Below, in pieces: positions 25,182-34,106 of a stretch of 64,000 nucleotides of DNA. A model generated the notes under the pieces. It saw nothing but the letters and a program-made list of their open reading frames with translations, made no database searches and was not told the DNA's origin. The stretch's first letter is position 1, and every line of letters begins with the position of its first letter. The DNA is taken from positions 62,001 to 126,000 of the forward strand of contig CBDBHI010000020.1 in assembly GCA_965205595.1 (NCBI GenBank), read 5' to 3'. Made by a program: the position numbers and the translations under genes. This DNA comes from CATQHP01 sp965205595 (GTDB lineage Bacteria; Acidobacteriota; Terriglobia; Bryobacterales; UBA6623).

Positions 25182-25443
25182 TCAGGGTGGCATACGAGCG
25201 GCAATGGACTTCGGTGCGGGGACTGGCAGACGCGATCTCAGACGCTTCGTGGCACTGACAAACCCCGTGCTGGCTGTCCTCCCAAGCCAAGAATCCGGTA
25301 GACGAGCCGAAACAAGCTGCGCAGACCGGCAAAACCGGCGTTTAAACGCCTCATCCCACAACTTGGATAGGGCGTTCGCCTCATTGTCGTTTGCCAAATG
25401 TGACCGGAGAATAAGGGCGAATGCGCGCCCCCTGGTGAAACCA

Positions 25444-26469
25444 ATGAATGCTCGGACCGCCGTGCTGTCTCTTCTCGTCGCCGGAACGCTTGCGGCCAAT
25501 GATGCCGTCGATCGCTGCATCGAAGCAAGCCACCTGCTTGACGAGATCATGGCCACGCCCGAAAAATCGATCTCACACGACCTGCTCGCCAAGGCCCATT
25601 GCGTGGCCTTGATTCCTGGCGTCAAGAAAGCCGCCTTTGTCATCGGGGGCCGCTACGGCAAGGGTGTCATCCAGTGTCGCCACGGCGAAGGCTGGACCGG
25701 TCCGTCCACCATACGTCTCGAGGGAGGCAGCTTCGGCTTTCAGATCGGCGGAAGTTCAACCGACGTCGTGCTGCTGGTGATGAATGAAGGTGGCCGCGAA
25801 AAGCTGCTCGCGAGCAAGTTCACCCTCGGCGGCGACGCAGCCGTCGCGGGTGGGCCGATAGGACGTTCCGCCCAGGCCCAAACAGACGCGCAGATGGAGG
25901 CGAAAATTCTCTCGTATTCGCGCTCGCGCGGGGTCTTTGCCGGAGTCTCGCTCGCGGGCGCGACGTTACGGCCCGATCACGACGCAAACGAACAAATCTA
26001 CGGAATCAAGGTCAACCCTAAGGAAATCTTGAGCGGAAAAATCCCGCCGCCCGAAGCGACCCGCGATCTGTCGGCCACGCTCGCGAGGTACTCGTCAGGC
26101 GAGCAACTCGCCACGGTCGAGACGGCGCCCGCGCCCAAACCGAAGCCGGCCCGAGAGTCTGGACTGCTCAGCGTCACGTCCGCCCCTCCATTCGCGGAGG
26201 TCGAGATCAACAAAGCATTCAACGGTCTCACGCCAAGGAAGAAGGTGCTCGACTCCGGCGAATATGAACTCCGCATATCAAAAAAGGGGTTCGAGCCATG
26301 GACAAGAATTGTCGTCATCTCGCCGGGAGAAACCGTCGAGCTACATGCCGAACTGACGAAACCGAACGTTGATCCCAAATCGGCGGAGGACCCCGCTGAC
26401 AGCGACCGCAAAGCGCGCAAGGTCAAGCCCGCGAGCAACGCCGGCTTCAAAGTCGTCGGCTTACCCTGA
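25444..26469 (+). CDS. Secreted SYLF (Ysc84-like) lipid-binding protein with C-terminal PEGA domain
   Basis: A 341-residue protein. I chose the ATG at 25444, which gives a signal peptide (NARTAVLSLLVAGTLAAN). Residues 25-210 form a SYLF/Ysc84 domain (KAHCVALIPGVKKAAFVIGGRYGKG, GGSFGFQIGGSSTDVVLLVMN, ILSYSRSRGVFAGVSLAGA), known to bind phosphoinositides or lipids. Residues 245-305 form a PEGA domain (GLLSVTSAPPFAEVEINKAFNGLTP, YELRISKKGFEPW). The tail is charged. The combination suggests an envelope lipid-binding protein tethered through PEGA to another partner. A much longer open frame upstream lacks any such features. Confidence 0.85.
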   Translation: MNARTAVLSLLVAGTLAANDAVDRCIEASHLLDEIMATPEKSISHDLLAKAHCVALIPGVKKAAFVIGGRYGKGVIQCRHGEGWTGPSTIRLEGGSFGFQIGGSSTDVVLLVMNEGGREKLLASKFTLGGDAAVAGGPIGRSAQAQTDAQMEAKILSYSRSRGVFAGVSLAGATLRPDHDANEQIYGIKVNPKEILSGKIPPPEATRDLSATLARYSSGEQLATVETAPAPKPKPARESGLLSVTSAPPFAEVEINKAFNGLTPRKKVLDSGEYELRISKKGFEPWTRIVVISPGETVELHAELTKPNVDPKSAEDPADSDRKARKVKPASNAGFKVVGLP

Positions 26470-26560
26470 ACGTCACACACCATCTGTTGCCTAGCGTCGC
26501 GTAAACTACGGGGGCGCCCGGCTCGCCCAGCGCTTTGCCACTGCGCCGAGGAAACAAGAA

Positions 26561-28432
26561 ATGCGCCGATCGTTAGTCCAGGTTTGCACTGTCGCGACAG
26601 CCGCACTGTGCTTCGCAGCGTGCTCGCAAGACCAAGCAGCGGAAAGCGACGCGACAACGCGAAGCAGCTCAGCAGAGCGCCCTGCCCCCAACCCGCTGCG
26701 CAACGCCTACTTCGGCGACGTCCACGTTCACACGAAATACTCCTACGACGCCTTTCTCTTCGGCACTACCTCGGGCCCCGACGACGCCTATCACTACGCC
26801 AAAGGTAACCCCATCAAGCATGCGGCCGGGTTCGAGATGCAGCTCCGCAAGCCGCTCGACTTCTATGCCGTTTCTGACCATGCCGCGTTAATGGGAAACC
26901 TCAACGTAGTCAGCGATCCGGCATTTGAGATCTCGAAACACCCGGTTGCGAAAGCCTTTCAAAACGCGACAACGCCCGAGGCTCGCGGCGCTGCTTTCTC
27001 ACAGGCGCTGCCCTACGCGCGTGGCACCAAGAAGGGCCTGCTCGATATCGAAGCGACGAAGACTGCATGGGAGCGTATCAAAGAATCCGCAAATCACAAC
27101 AACGACCCGGGCCGTTTCACGGCTTTCATTGCGTACGAATATACGTCTAGCCCTGAGTCGCAAAACATGCACCGTAACGTAATCTTCCGGGGATCGGAAG
27201 GTCCCGAGCGCCCGTTCTCGCGGCTTGACTCCTATGACCCTGAAGACCTCTGGTCGTGGATGGAGAACCTGCGCGGCCAGAACATCGACACTCTTGCGAT
27301 CCCGCACAACTCGAATGGGTCTAACGGGCTGATGTTCGGCCGAGTCGACTATCAAGGCAAGCAGATCGACGCCGACTACGCCGGCACACGGATGCGCAAC
27401 GAGCCATTGGTCGAAGTGACGCAGGCGAAGGGCACGTCCGACACGCATCCGGCACTTTCGCCCAATGACGAATGGGCCAACTTCGAGATCTATCCCTACC
27501 GCATTGGGGAACGCCGGCCGAGTCAGCCATCGGGCAGCTACGTGCGCGAGGCCTATCGGTTCGGATTGGAAATGGAAGACGCCGGTGGTTTCAACCCATA
27601 TCGATTTGGCTTGATTGGTTCGAGCGACACCCACAATGCCGCGACGTCCGACGACGAAACGAACTTCTTCGGCCCCTCGGGGTTACTCGAATCAACGCCC
27701 GAGCTGCGTGGTTCGATCCCTATGAGTCAGCCAGGAACGGCCGGCGAGAAATACTCGCCATCGTCGAAGGCGCGCATCCACGAAGGTGCTTCCGGGGTGG
27801 CCGGCGTCTGGGCTGAAGAGAATACGCGCGAATCGATCTTTGATGCGTTTCGGCGGAAAGAGACATTTGCGACCACCGGTCCCCGCATGCGCATTCGCTT
27901 TTTCGCCGGCTACGGCCGCGATGAAAATCTCGACGACGACGCGGACATGGTCAGCAAGGCATACAACTCAGCAACCCCAATGGGTGGCGATCTGAAATCC
28001 AGCTCGGGTGAGGCACCGAGTTTTCTTGTCTGGGCAGTTCGAGATCCCGACAGTGCCGCGTTACAGCGAGCACAGATCATCAAGGCCTGGATCGCGGATG
28101 GCGCGTCGCACGAAAAGGTTTTTGACGTTGCTTGTTCTGACGGTGGCGCTGTAGACCCGGCGACCAATCGTTGCCCGGACAACGGCGCCACGGTTGATCT
28201 CTCAGACTGTAGTTTCAGTGCCGACAAAGGTGACGCGGAATTGCACACGGTGTGGACCGACCCTGAGTTCGACGCTACACAGCGCGCGCTTTACTACGTT
28301 CGCGTCCTAGAGAATCCAACTTGCCGCTGGTCGACGTGGGACGCGATTCGCAACAACGTCGAGCCGCGCGCGGACAAAGCGAAAACTATCCAAGAGCGAG
28401 CTTGGTCTTCGCCCATCTGGTACGTACCTTAG
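26561..28432 (+). CDS. DUF3604 lipoprotein (PHP-like metal-dependent hydrolase)
   Basis: A 623-residue protein with a lipoprotein signal (VATAALCFAACSQ, lipobox LCFAAC) and then YFGDVHVHTKYSYDAF, the DUF3604 start resembling the PHP metal-binding HxH motif, FYAVSDHAALMG near 100, RFTAFIAYEYTSSPE near 185 and LIGSSDTHNAATSDDETNFFG near 352. These histidines and aspartates probably bind a metal cluster. The substrate of the family is not established. It should be anchored in the envelope by its lipid. Gene intact, 91 bases downstream of the SYLF-PEGA gene on the same strand. Confidence 0.85.
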   Translation: MRRSLVQVCTVATAALCFAACSQDQAAESDATTRSSSAERPAPNPLRNAYFGDVHVHTKYSYDAFLFGTTSGPDDAYHYAKGNPIKHAAGFEMQLRKPLDFYAVSDHAALMGNLNVVSDPAFEISKHPVAKAFQNATTPEARGAAFSQALPYARGTKKGLLDIEATKTAWERIKESANHNNDPGRFTAFIAYEYTSSPESQNMHRNVIFRGSEGPERPFSRLDSYDPEDLWSWMENLRGQNIDTLAIPHNSNGSNGLMFGRVDYQGKQIDADYAGTRMRNEPLVEVTQAKGTSDTHPALSPNDEWANFEIYPYRIGERRPSQPSGSYVREAYRFGLEMEDAGGFNPYRFGLIGSSDTHNAATSDDETNFFGPSGLLESTPELRGSIPMSQPGTAGEKYSPSSKARIHEGASGVAGVWAEENTRESIFDAFRRKETFATTGPRMRIRFFAGYGRDENLDDDADMVSKAYNSATPMGGDLKSSSGEAPSFLVWAVRDPDSAALQRAQIIKAWIADGASHEKVFDVACSDGGAVDPATNRCPDNGATVDLSDCSFSADKGDAELHTVWTDPEFDATQRALYYVRVLENPTCRWSTWDAIRNNVEPRADKAKTIQERAWSSPIWYVP

Positions 28433-28479
28433 GGATCGCCCAGCCGCGGCCGGGTTCGAGCGCTTGACCGAAAGCGTCG

Positions 28480-28517
28480 AATGTGTAATCATTCATTGAG
28501 ATGAATAAACATTCATC
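28480..28517 (+). promoter_or_regulatory. Tandem ARG boxes at the argF start (ArgR operator)
   Basis: Two 18-base sites lie side by side with 2 bases between them. The second (28500-28517) contains TGAATAAACATTCA, a near-perfect match to the ARG-box consensus TGAAT-WWWW-ATTCA. The first (28480-28497) matches in its right half (ATTCATT). The second box overlaps the argF ATG. Paired boxes with a short spacer bind the ArgR hexamer with arginine; the argR gene is the last gene of the same operon, giving end-product feedback. Confidence 0.75.
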
Positions 28518-29463
28518 GCCTACTACCGTGTACCCGCAGCTCGCAACCAAGCACTTTCTCGACGACACCGATATATCGGTCGACGAGCTGAAGACTCTGT
28601 TGAATCTCGCAATCGCGGTCAAGAAATCACCGGGCGACTATCGCCAAGCTCTCGCTGGAAAAGCTGTCACGCTGCTTTTCGAAAAACCCTCTTTGCGAAC
28701 CCGTATGACCTTCGAGCTCGGCGCATTGCAACTCGGAGCTCAGTCGATCTTCCAAGACCACCGCGACGGCCGTATCGGCGCGCGCGAACCGGCGCGCGAC
28801 ATGGCCCGCAATCTCGACCGCTGGTTCGACGCGATCGTCGCCCGCACGTTTGCCCACAAGACGCTCGAGGAGCTGGCGCGCTGGTCGTCCGTCCCAGTCA
28901 TCAACGCGCTGAGTGAAGCATCTCACCCCTGTCAAGCGCTCGCTGATTTCCAAACGATACTCGAACACTTCGGCAATTTCGACGGTCTGAAGATCACCTA
29001 CGTCGGCGACGGCAACAACGTCGCGTACTCGCTCATGCTGTGCGCCGCCCGCCTGGGTGTTTCGTTCACATGCAGCAGCGCGAAGGGGTTCGAGCCAAAC
29101 AGCAAAGGGGTCGAACTTGCGAAAACGTTCGCTAGGGATAGCGGAGCAACAATTGAAATCGAGAGCGATGTCAAATCGGCCTTGCAAGACGCGGCTGTAA
29201 TCTACACCGACGTATGGACCAGCATGGGTTGGGAACAAGAAACCCAGCAGCGCCGCATCGCATTCGCCGACTACCAGATTACAGACGAGCTGATGGCGGC
29301 AGCCCGCCCTGACGCCGTTTTCATGCACTGCCTGCCTGCCCTGCGCGGCGAAGAAGTTAGCGATTCGGTCATTGAGTCGAAGCAATCACTAGTCTTCGAC
29401 CAAGCCGAGAACCGCCTGCACGCCCAAAAGGCGCTGCTACTACTGCTGCTCGGAGATAAATAG
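28501..29463 (+). CDS. argF: Ornithine carbamoyltransferase
   Basis: A 320-residue transcarbamylase with the carbamoyl-phosphate motif FEKPSLRTRMTFELG near residue 60, the ornithine/CP site ALSEASHPCQALADFQT near 139 and the C-terminal MHCLPALRGEEV near 276, characteristic of ornithine (rather than aspartate) carbamoyltransferase. It makes citrulline for arginine synthesis. First gene of argF-argG-argH-argR, with ARG boxes over its start. N-acetylornithine carbamoyltransferase is less likely, given the HPCQ and HCLPALRGEE motifs. Confidence 0.92.
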   Translation: MNKHSSPTTVYPQLATKHFLDDTDISVDELKTLLNLAIAVKKSPGDYRQALAGKAVTLLFEKPSLRTRMTFELGALQLGAQSIFQDHRDGRIGAREPARDMARNLDRWFDAIVARTFAHKTLEELARWSSVPVINALSEASHPCQALADFQTILEHFGNFDGLKITYVGDGNNVAYSLMLCAARLGVSFTCSSAKGFEPNSKGVELAKTFARDSGATIEIESDVKSALQDAAVIYTDVWTSMGWEQETQQRRIAFADYQITDELMAAARPDAVFMHCLPALRGEEVSDSVIESKQSLVFDQAENRLHAQKALLLLLLGDK

Positions 29464-29488
29464 CAGCACGCGCGGCGACGAATACACG

Positions 29489-30721
29489 ATGAAACCCAAA
29501 CCAACGAAAATCGCACTTGCCTATTCCGGTGGCCTCGATACTTCGATCATCATCCCCTGGCTGCGAGAGAACTACGGCTCTGAAGTCGTCGCCATCTGCG
29601 GCGACATTGGTCAAGGCGGCGACGAGCTCGAAGGCCTCCGTGAAAAAGCACTCGCCAGCGGAGCCGCCGAAGTCTACGTCGAAGACATGCGCGAGGAATT
29701 CGTCCGAGACTACGTCTGGCCGATGGTCCGCGCCGGAGCGGTCTACGAACACAAGTACCTCCTCGGGACTTCAATAGCGCGTCCATTGCTGGCCAAGCGC
29801 CAAGTTGAGATCGCGCTAAAGACCAATTGCGACGCGCTCTCCCACGGAGCCACCGGCAAGGGCAACGACCAGGTCCGCTTCGAGCTGACTTTCAAAGCCC
29901 TCGCCCCGCACCTGCCCGTGATTGCGCCGTGGCGTGAGTGGGACATCGTCTCACGCGAGGACGCCATTGACTACGCCGAAAAGCACAACGTACCGATTCA
30001 ACAGAGTAAGGAAAAGATCTACAGCCGCGACGCCAATCTGTGGCACATTTCCCACGAAGGGGCCGAGCTCGAAGACCCAGCCAACTCCCCGGCCGACAAG
30101 GTCTGGATGCTGTCAGTCGACCCCGAAGACGCCCCCGCGGCCGGCATCGAGGTCACACTCGATTACCAGGCGGGCGACCTAACGGCGATCGATGGCGAGC
30201 GTCCATCGCCTGCCACGCTTGTCGCCAAGCTCAACGAGCTAGGCGGAGCCCACGGCGTGGGTCGCGTTGACCTTGTCGAGAACCGCTTTGTCGGGATGAA
30301 ATCCCGCGGTTGTTACGAAACTCCCGGCGGGTCCATCATCATGGCCGGCCAGCGCGAGATCGAGGCCCTCACGCTCGATCGCGCCACCCAACACTACAAG
30401 CAGAAAGTCGCTCTCGACTACGCCGAGTTGGTCTATGACGGCAAGTGGTTCACGCCGCTGCGCGAGGCGCTCGATGGCTTCGTTAGCCAAACCCAACGCT
30501 TCGTTACCGGACAAGTCAAGCTGCTGCTGCGGCAAGGACGCATCGAAGTCCTCAGCCGCACATCGCCTTACTCGCTCTACTCGATGGACATCGCCAGCTT
30601 CACGATGGGGGCCGAGTATGACCAGAAAGATGCCGAAGGGTTCATCAACCTGACCGGACTGCCGATGCGCGTCCACGGCGCCGTTCAGAGGCGAGTGGCC
30701 GCGGAGAAATCACAGACATGA
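29489..30721 (+). CDS. argG: Argininosuccinate synthase
   Basis: A 410-residue protein with the ATP-pyrophosphatase loop IALAYSGGLDTSIIIPWL near residue 8, the YLLGTSIARPLLAKRQVEIA region near 92, ALSHGATGKGNDQVRFELTF near 117 and KIYSRDANLWHISHEGAELEDP near 176. It condenses citrulline and aspartate. 25 bases after argF; its stop overlaps the argH start by 4 bases (ATGA). Confidence 0.96.
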   Translation: MKPKPTKIALAYSGGLDTSIIIPWLRENYGSEVVAICGDIGQGGDELEGLREKALASGAAEVYVEDMREEFVRDYVWPMVRAGAVYEHKYLLGTSIARPLLAKRQVEIALKTNCDALSHGATGKGNDQVRFELTFKALAPHLPVIAPWREWDIVSREDAIDYAEKHNVPIQQSKEKIYSRDANLWHISHEGAELEDPANSPADKVWMLSVDPEDAPAAGIEVTLDYQAGDLTAIDGERPSPATLVAKLNELGGAHGVGRVDLVENRFVGMKSRGCYETPGGSIIMAGQREIEALTLDRATQHYKQKVALDYAELVYDGKWFTPLREALDGFVSQTQRFVTGQVKLLLRQGRIEVLSRTSPYSLYSMDIASFTMGAEYDQKDAEGFINLTGLPMRVHGAVQRRVAAEKSQT

Positions 30722-32115
30722 AACTTTGGGGCGGACGCTTCGAAGCAGGGCCCGCCGAGCTGTTCGAGCAATTCTCTGGCTCGTTGCATTTCGACAAGCG
30801 CCTGTTCGAGGCTGACATCGAAGGCTCGCGGGCGTTCGCCAATGCGCTCGTCCAAGTCGGCATCATGACCGACGATGAGCGCGACCAGATCCACGCGGCG
30901 TACGACGAGATTCTGAGGCAATCTGAAACGGAAGGTTTCTTCGACGCCGACGATGAAGACATCCACACTTTCGTCATTCGCAGACTGGGCGAAGTTGCCG
31001 GCGCCGTAGCCGACAAGATCCATACCGGGCGCAGCCGCAACGAGCAAGTGACGACCGACTTTCGGCTATGGATGAAACGCGAAATCCGCGCCGATCAAGT
31101 TCGCCTCGAAGCCGTGATGGCCTCGTTGCTCGACTTCGCGCGGCGCGAGCCCACCGCCCTACTGCCTGGCTACACCCACCTGCGGCGCGCCCAGGGTATT
31201 TTGTTTTCACACTACCTGCTGGCGTACTTCGAAATGTTCTCGCGTGACTGGCAACGCTTGCAGCAAGCCTACGAACGGACCGACGTGTTGCCGCTTGGGA
31301 GCGGCGCGCTGGCTGGCAGCGGATTCCCGTTCGACCGGGGCAAGATCGCCAACGACCTTGGCTTCTCGGCGATCTCCGCCAACAGTCTCGACGTCGTCTC
31401 CGACCGCGATTTCGCGATGGACTTTCTCTATGCCGCGTCCGTCACGATGCTGCACATCAGCCGGCTGGCGGAAGACTGGATCCTCTATACCAGTGAGGAA
31501 TTTGGCTTTCTCGAACCCGGCGACGAAGTCACTAGCGGATCGAGCCTGATGCCCCAAAAGCGCAACCCTGACGCGCTCGAACTTCTGCGCGGAAAAACCG
31601 GCCGCATCTGCGGTCATCTGCAAGCGCTGATGCTCACCGTCAAGGGTCTGCCGCTGACGTATAACCGTGACCTACAAGAAGACAAAGAGGGCGTTTTTGA
31701 CGCCGCCGACCAGTTCGCCGGCTCACTCGAAATCCTCAAACTCTGCGTCGACACGACCAAGATTCGCCCACAAGCGATGGAGCAGGCCGCCGAAGACGGT
31801 TGGGTCTGCGCCACGGCGCTTGCCGAAGTTTTGGCCCGCAAGGGCGTGCCGTTCCATCACGCCCACCAGATCGTCGGCAGTATCGTGCTCGAAAGCGTCA
31901 AGCAAGGCAAGCGCGCCGAAGACTGGACCGCGCAAGAGCTGCAAGCGTTCGTACCGGAATTCGACGCCGACGCCCAAGCCGTCCTACGGCCGCGCGCGGC
32001 TTTAGAGAGTCACGCCATCCCCGGCGGGACGGCGCCGGCGTTTGTAGCCCAAGCACTCGAAGCCGCGACTGCTCGTCTGGACGAAATGAAAGTGCAGACC
32101 TCGGACACAAAATAA
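30718..32115 (+). CDS. argH: Argininosuccinate lyase
   Basis: A 465-residue fumarase/aspartase-superfamily enzyme beginning MKLWGGRF, with DIHTFVIRRLGEV, KIHTGRSRNEQVTTDFRLW near 105, LLPGYTHLRRAQ near 148 and the superfamily signature SGSSLMPQKRNPD near 278 that carries the catalytic serine. It releases arginine and fumarate. Translationally coupled to argG by a 4-base overlap; argR follows one base after its stop. Confidence 0.96.
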   Translation: MKLWGGRFEAGPAELFEQFSGSLHFDKRLFEADIEGSRAFANALVQVGIMTDDERDQIHAAYDEILRQSETEGFFDADDEDIHTFVIRRLGEVAGAVADKIHTGRSRNEQVTTDFRLWMKREIRADQVRLEAVMASLLDFARREPTALLPGYTHLRRAQGILFSHYLLAYFEMFSRDWQRLQQAYERTDVLPLGSGALAGSGFPFDRGKIANDLGFSAISANSLDVVSDRDFAMDFLYAASVTMLHISRLAEDWILYTSEEFGFLEPGDEVTSGSSLMPQKRNPDALELLRGKTGRICGHLQALMLTVKGLPLTYNRDLQEDKEGVFDAADQFAGSLEILKLCVDTTKIRPQAMEQAAEDGWVCATALAEVLARKGVPFHHAHQIVGSIVLESVKQGKRAEDWTAQELQAFVPEFDADAQAVLRPRAALESHAIPGGTAPAFVAQALEAATARLDEMKVQTSDTK

Positions 32116-32116
32116 C

Positions 32117-32572
32117 GTGGCCTCGAAGGACGAACGCCGGCAACTCGTCTTGCGGCTGATCCGCTCGCGGCCGGTCCACACTCAAGACGACCTGGCGGCT
32201 CAACTCGCCGAACACGGCATCGGAACCAGCCAAGTAACGCTTTCGCGCGACCTGCGCGAACTCGCCATCGTAAAAACCATAGGCGGTTACGAAGAAGCCC
32301 GGCGGCTCGGCGCAGACCCAGCGGTCGCGGCCGACGCTGACGAGAATCTCAAACGCGTCCTAGCCGACTTTCTCACCGGGGTGGACGTCGCCGGCAATCT
32401 AGTCGTCATCAAAACCAACCCCGGCGGCGCTGGAGCGGTAGCGCTGGCGCTTGACGCGGCACAATGGCCCGACATTGTCGGGACACTGGCCGGAGACGAC
32501 ACGATATTCGCGGCAACCGCGACTCCAGCCAGCGCCGAAAGAGTGCGGCGGCGGCTGCGAAAAATAGACTGA
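32117..32572 (+). CDS. argR: Arginine repressor
   Basis: A 151-residue protein starting at a GTG one base after argH. The N-terminal winged helix (DERRQLVLRLIRSRPVHTQDDLAAQLAEHGIGTSQVTLSRDLREL) includes the SQVTLSRDLRELAIVK recognition helix. The C-terminal oligomerisation/arginine-binding domain has IKTNPGGAGAVALALD and the GDDTIF motif near 130. It binds the ARG boxes over argF, so the operon encodes its own feedback regulator. Confidence 0.94.
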   Translation: MASKDERRQLVLRLIRSRPVHTQDDLAAQLAEHGIGTSQVTLSRDLRELAIVKTIGGYEEARRLGADPAVAADADENLKRVLADFLTGVDVAGNLVVIKTNPGGAGAVALALDAAQWPDIVGTLAGDDTIFAATATPASAERVRRRLRKID

Positions 32573-33207
32573 TTTCGCACGGTTTCGCCCAAATTCGCTT
32601 CGGTTGGCGAGAACACAGTTAAGTCTCATAGCGCGATCCCGTCGGTTCGAGGGCCGATGTTGAGACGGATTGTGGTAACTGCGTCACCCACTGATTTGAT
32701 TGTGCAACTCGGGTGTACCGAATTTGCAGGTCGAATATTTGAAGTCGTTTGGAATCAATGAGATAAATATTTTTGCCGTGATGGGATTTTTGAGTCTGCT
32801 GCGAGGGGTTGAAGTCGCAGCTTTCGATGCCTTCAGTAGGGGTGCATGCCAATCTCGACAGTCATTGTCCTGGCTCGAGCCGACACCGGATACGGATTTT
32901 GAAGGCGGCACCCCAATAGTTATCTTCGAGATCGACATAGGCGCCTTTTCGTCGACGTCTGATTCGAACTACCGCCGAAGAAAGGGTTGGGCCTAAAGTC
33001 GTCCGCGCACGGCAGACATGTTACCCATGCACACTGAAATAACGCTTCGCCGTTTATCAGGATCTAGGCGGGACGATGTCGAAGATCGTATGTCCGTGGC
33101 GGGAACCTCAAGCGAACGGGATTTGAACGAAGCCTTCGGCAGACGCTTCGCGTGTGCATAGTCGGGGAAGACGGTGGTTAGTCGGGCGTAAGGTCGTGGA
33201 CACCAAC
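32573..33207. other. Non-coding stretch between argR and the IS91-type module
   Basis: About 635 bases with no gene I can support. A 98-codon open frame on the plus strand (32700-32996) has no recognisable domain, no ribosome-binding site and a composition unlike its neighbours. The last 150 bases, with several GAAC/TTGAAC words, probably belong to the left (terminus) end of the IS91-type element that follows; the exact boundary cannot be placed from one copy. No tRNA fold is found. Confidence 0.5.
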
Positions 33208-33220
33208 AAGGAGGTGTCCG

Positions 33221-34106
33221 ATGACACAACTACGCCGACAGATGCTCGAGGAGTTCGAGCGTCGCAACTATTCCGCGAACACGGTTCGCACCTACATCCG
33301 CACAGTCGAAGAGTTGGCGCGCTATTTCAAGCGGCGGCCCGACCAGCTAGGGCCGGAGCACATCCGCCAGTATCAAGCGCACCTGTTTCGCGACCGCAAG
33401 CTCGCCGCCAACAGCGTGGCGCAACGCGTGGCGGCGCTGCGCTTCTTCTTGCATCAAGACGCTGGGGCAAGAGTGGAACCTGGATCGAGTGCCCTATCCG
33501 AAGAGACCGCGCCAACTGCCCAACATCCTCTCTCCCCACGAGGTCGCTCGTCTGATCGATGCCGCCCACACTCCTTTCTATCGCGTCATCGTGATGACGC
33601 TGTACGCCACCGGAGTACGCCGCTCGGAGTTGACGCATCTGCGCATCCACGACATCGATTCCGCGCGCATGGTCGTGCACGTTCGCGGCGGCAAGGGCCG
33701 CAAAGACCGTGACGTGATGCTCTCCCAACAGTTGCTGGTCAACCTACGCGAGCACGTTCGCCGCCTGCGGCGCAGACCCGAGCAGTGGCTGTTTCCCGGC
33801 GGCAAGTGGCACACCAGCGATGACCCCATCACGAGCAACGTGCCGTGGCTCGCTTGCAGCCATGCCGCCAAGCGGGCCGGCATCACCAAACCCGCCCACC
33901 CTCACATTCTGCGTCATTGCTTCGCGACGCACTTGCTCGAAGCCGGCTCAGACTTGCGCAGCATCCAGATGCTGCTCGGTCATCGCGATCTCGAAGAGAC
34001 GGCCAGGTATCTGCATCTGTCGGTAATGCGTCTGAGCGAGGTCGCCAGCCCTTTGGATTCCTTGGAGCTGACTGCAACGAAGAACGACGATCCCGAGACA
34101 AGCTAG
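33221..34106 (+). pseudogene. Tyrosine recombinase of the IS91-type element, one frameshift
   Basis: A strong AAGGAGGTG ribosome-binding site at 33208-33216 precedes the ATG. The N-terminal SAM-like core-binding domain (MLEEFERRNYSANTVRTYIRTVEELARYF) runs to LRFFLH near 33455. There a one-base shift moves reading into the frame KTLGQEWNLDRVPYPKRPRQLP and on to the catalytic domain with ATGVRRSELTHL (Arg), HILRHCFATHLLEAG (HxxR) and LLGHRDLEETARYLHLS (Tyr). All catalytic residues survive, but the gene is broken at one indel. The shift could be a sequence error. Confidence 0.8.

Noticed and set aside
25337..25350. A perfect palindrome GGCGTTTAAACGCC upstream of the SYLF-PEGA gene
   Set aside because: It is too short and without a loop or second copy to call a terminator or operator; it may be chance.
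25159..25443. A 95-codon upstream extension of the SYLF-PEGA gene
   Set aside because: The extension has shuffled, charged composition, overlaps the divergent rluD start, and would hide the signal peptide at 25444.
32700..32996. A possible 98-residue gene between argR and the IS91-type module
   Set aside because: No recognisable domain, no ribosome-binding site, and codon use unlike the neighbours; listed as non-coding.
33090..33130. A tRNA T-loop-like word (TTCAAATCCC on the minus strand)
   Set aside because: The flanking bases do not pair into a T stem and no acceptor or anticodon arm can be built. No tRNA or rRNA gene was found in the window.
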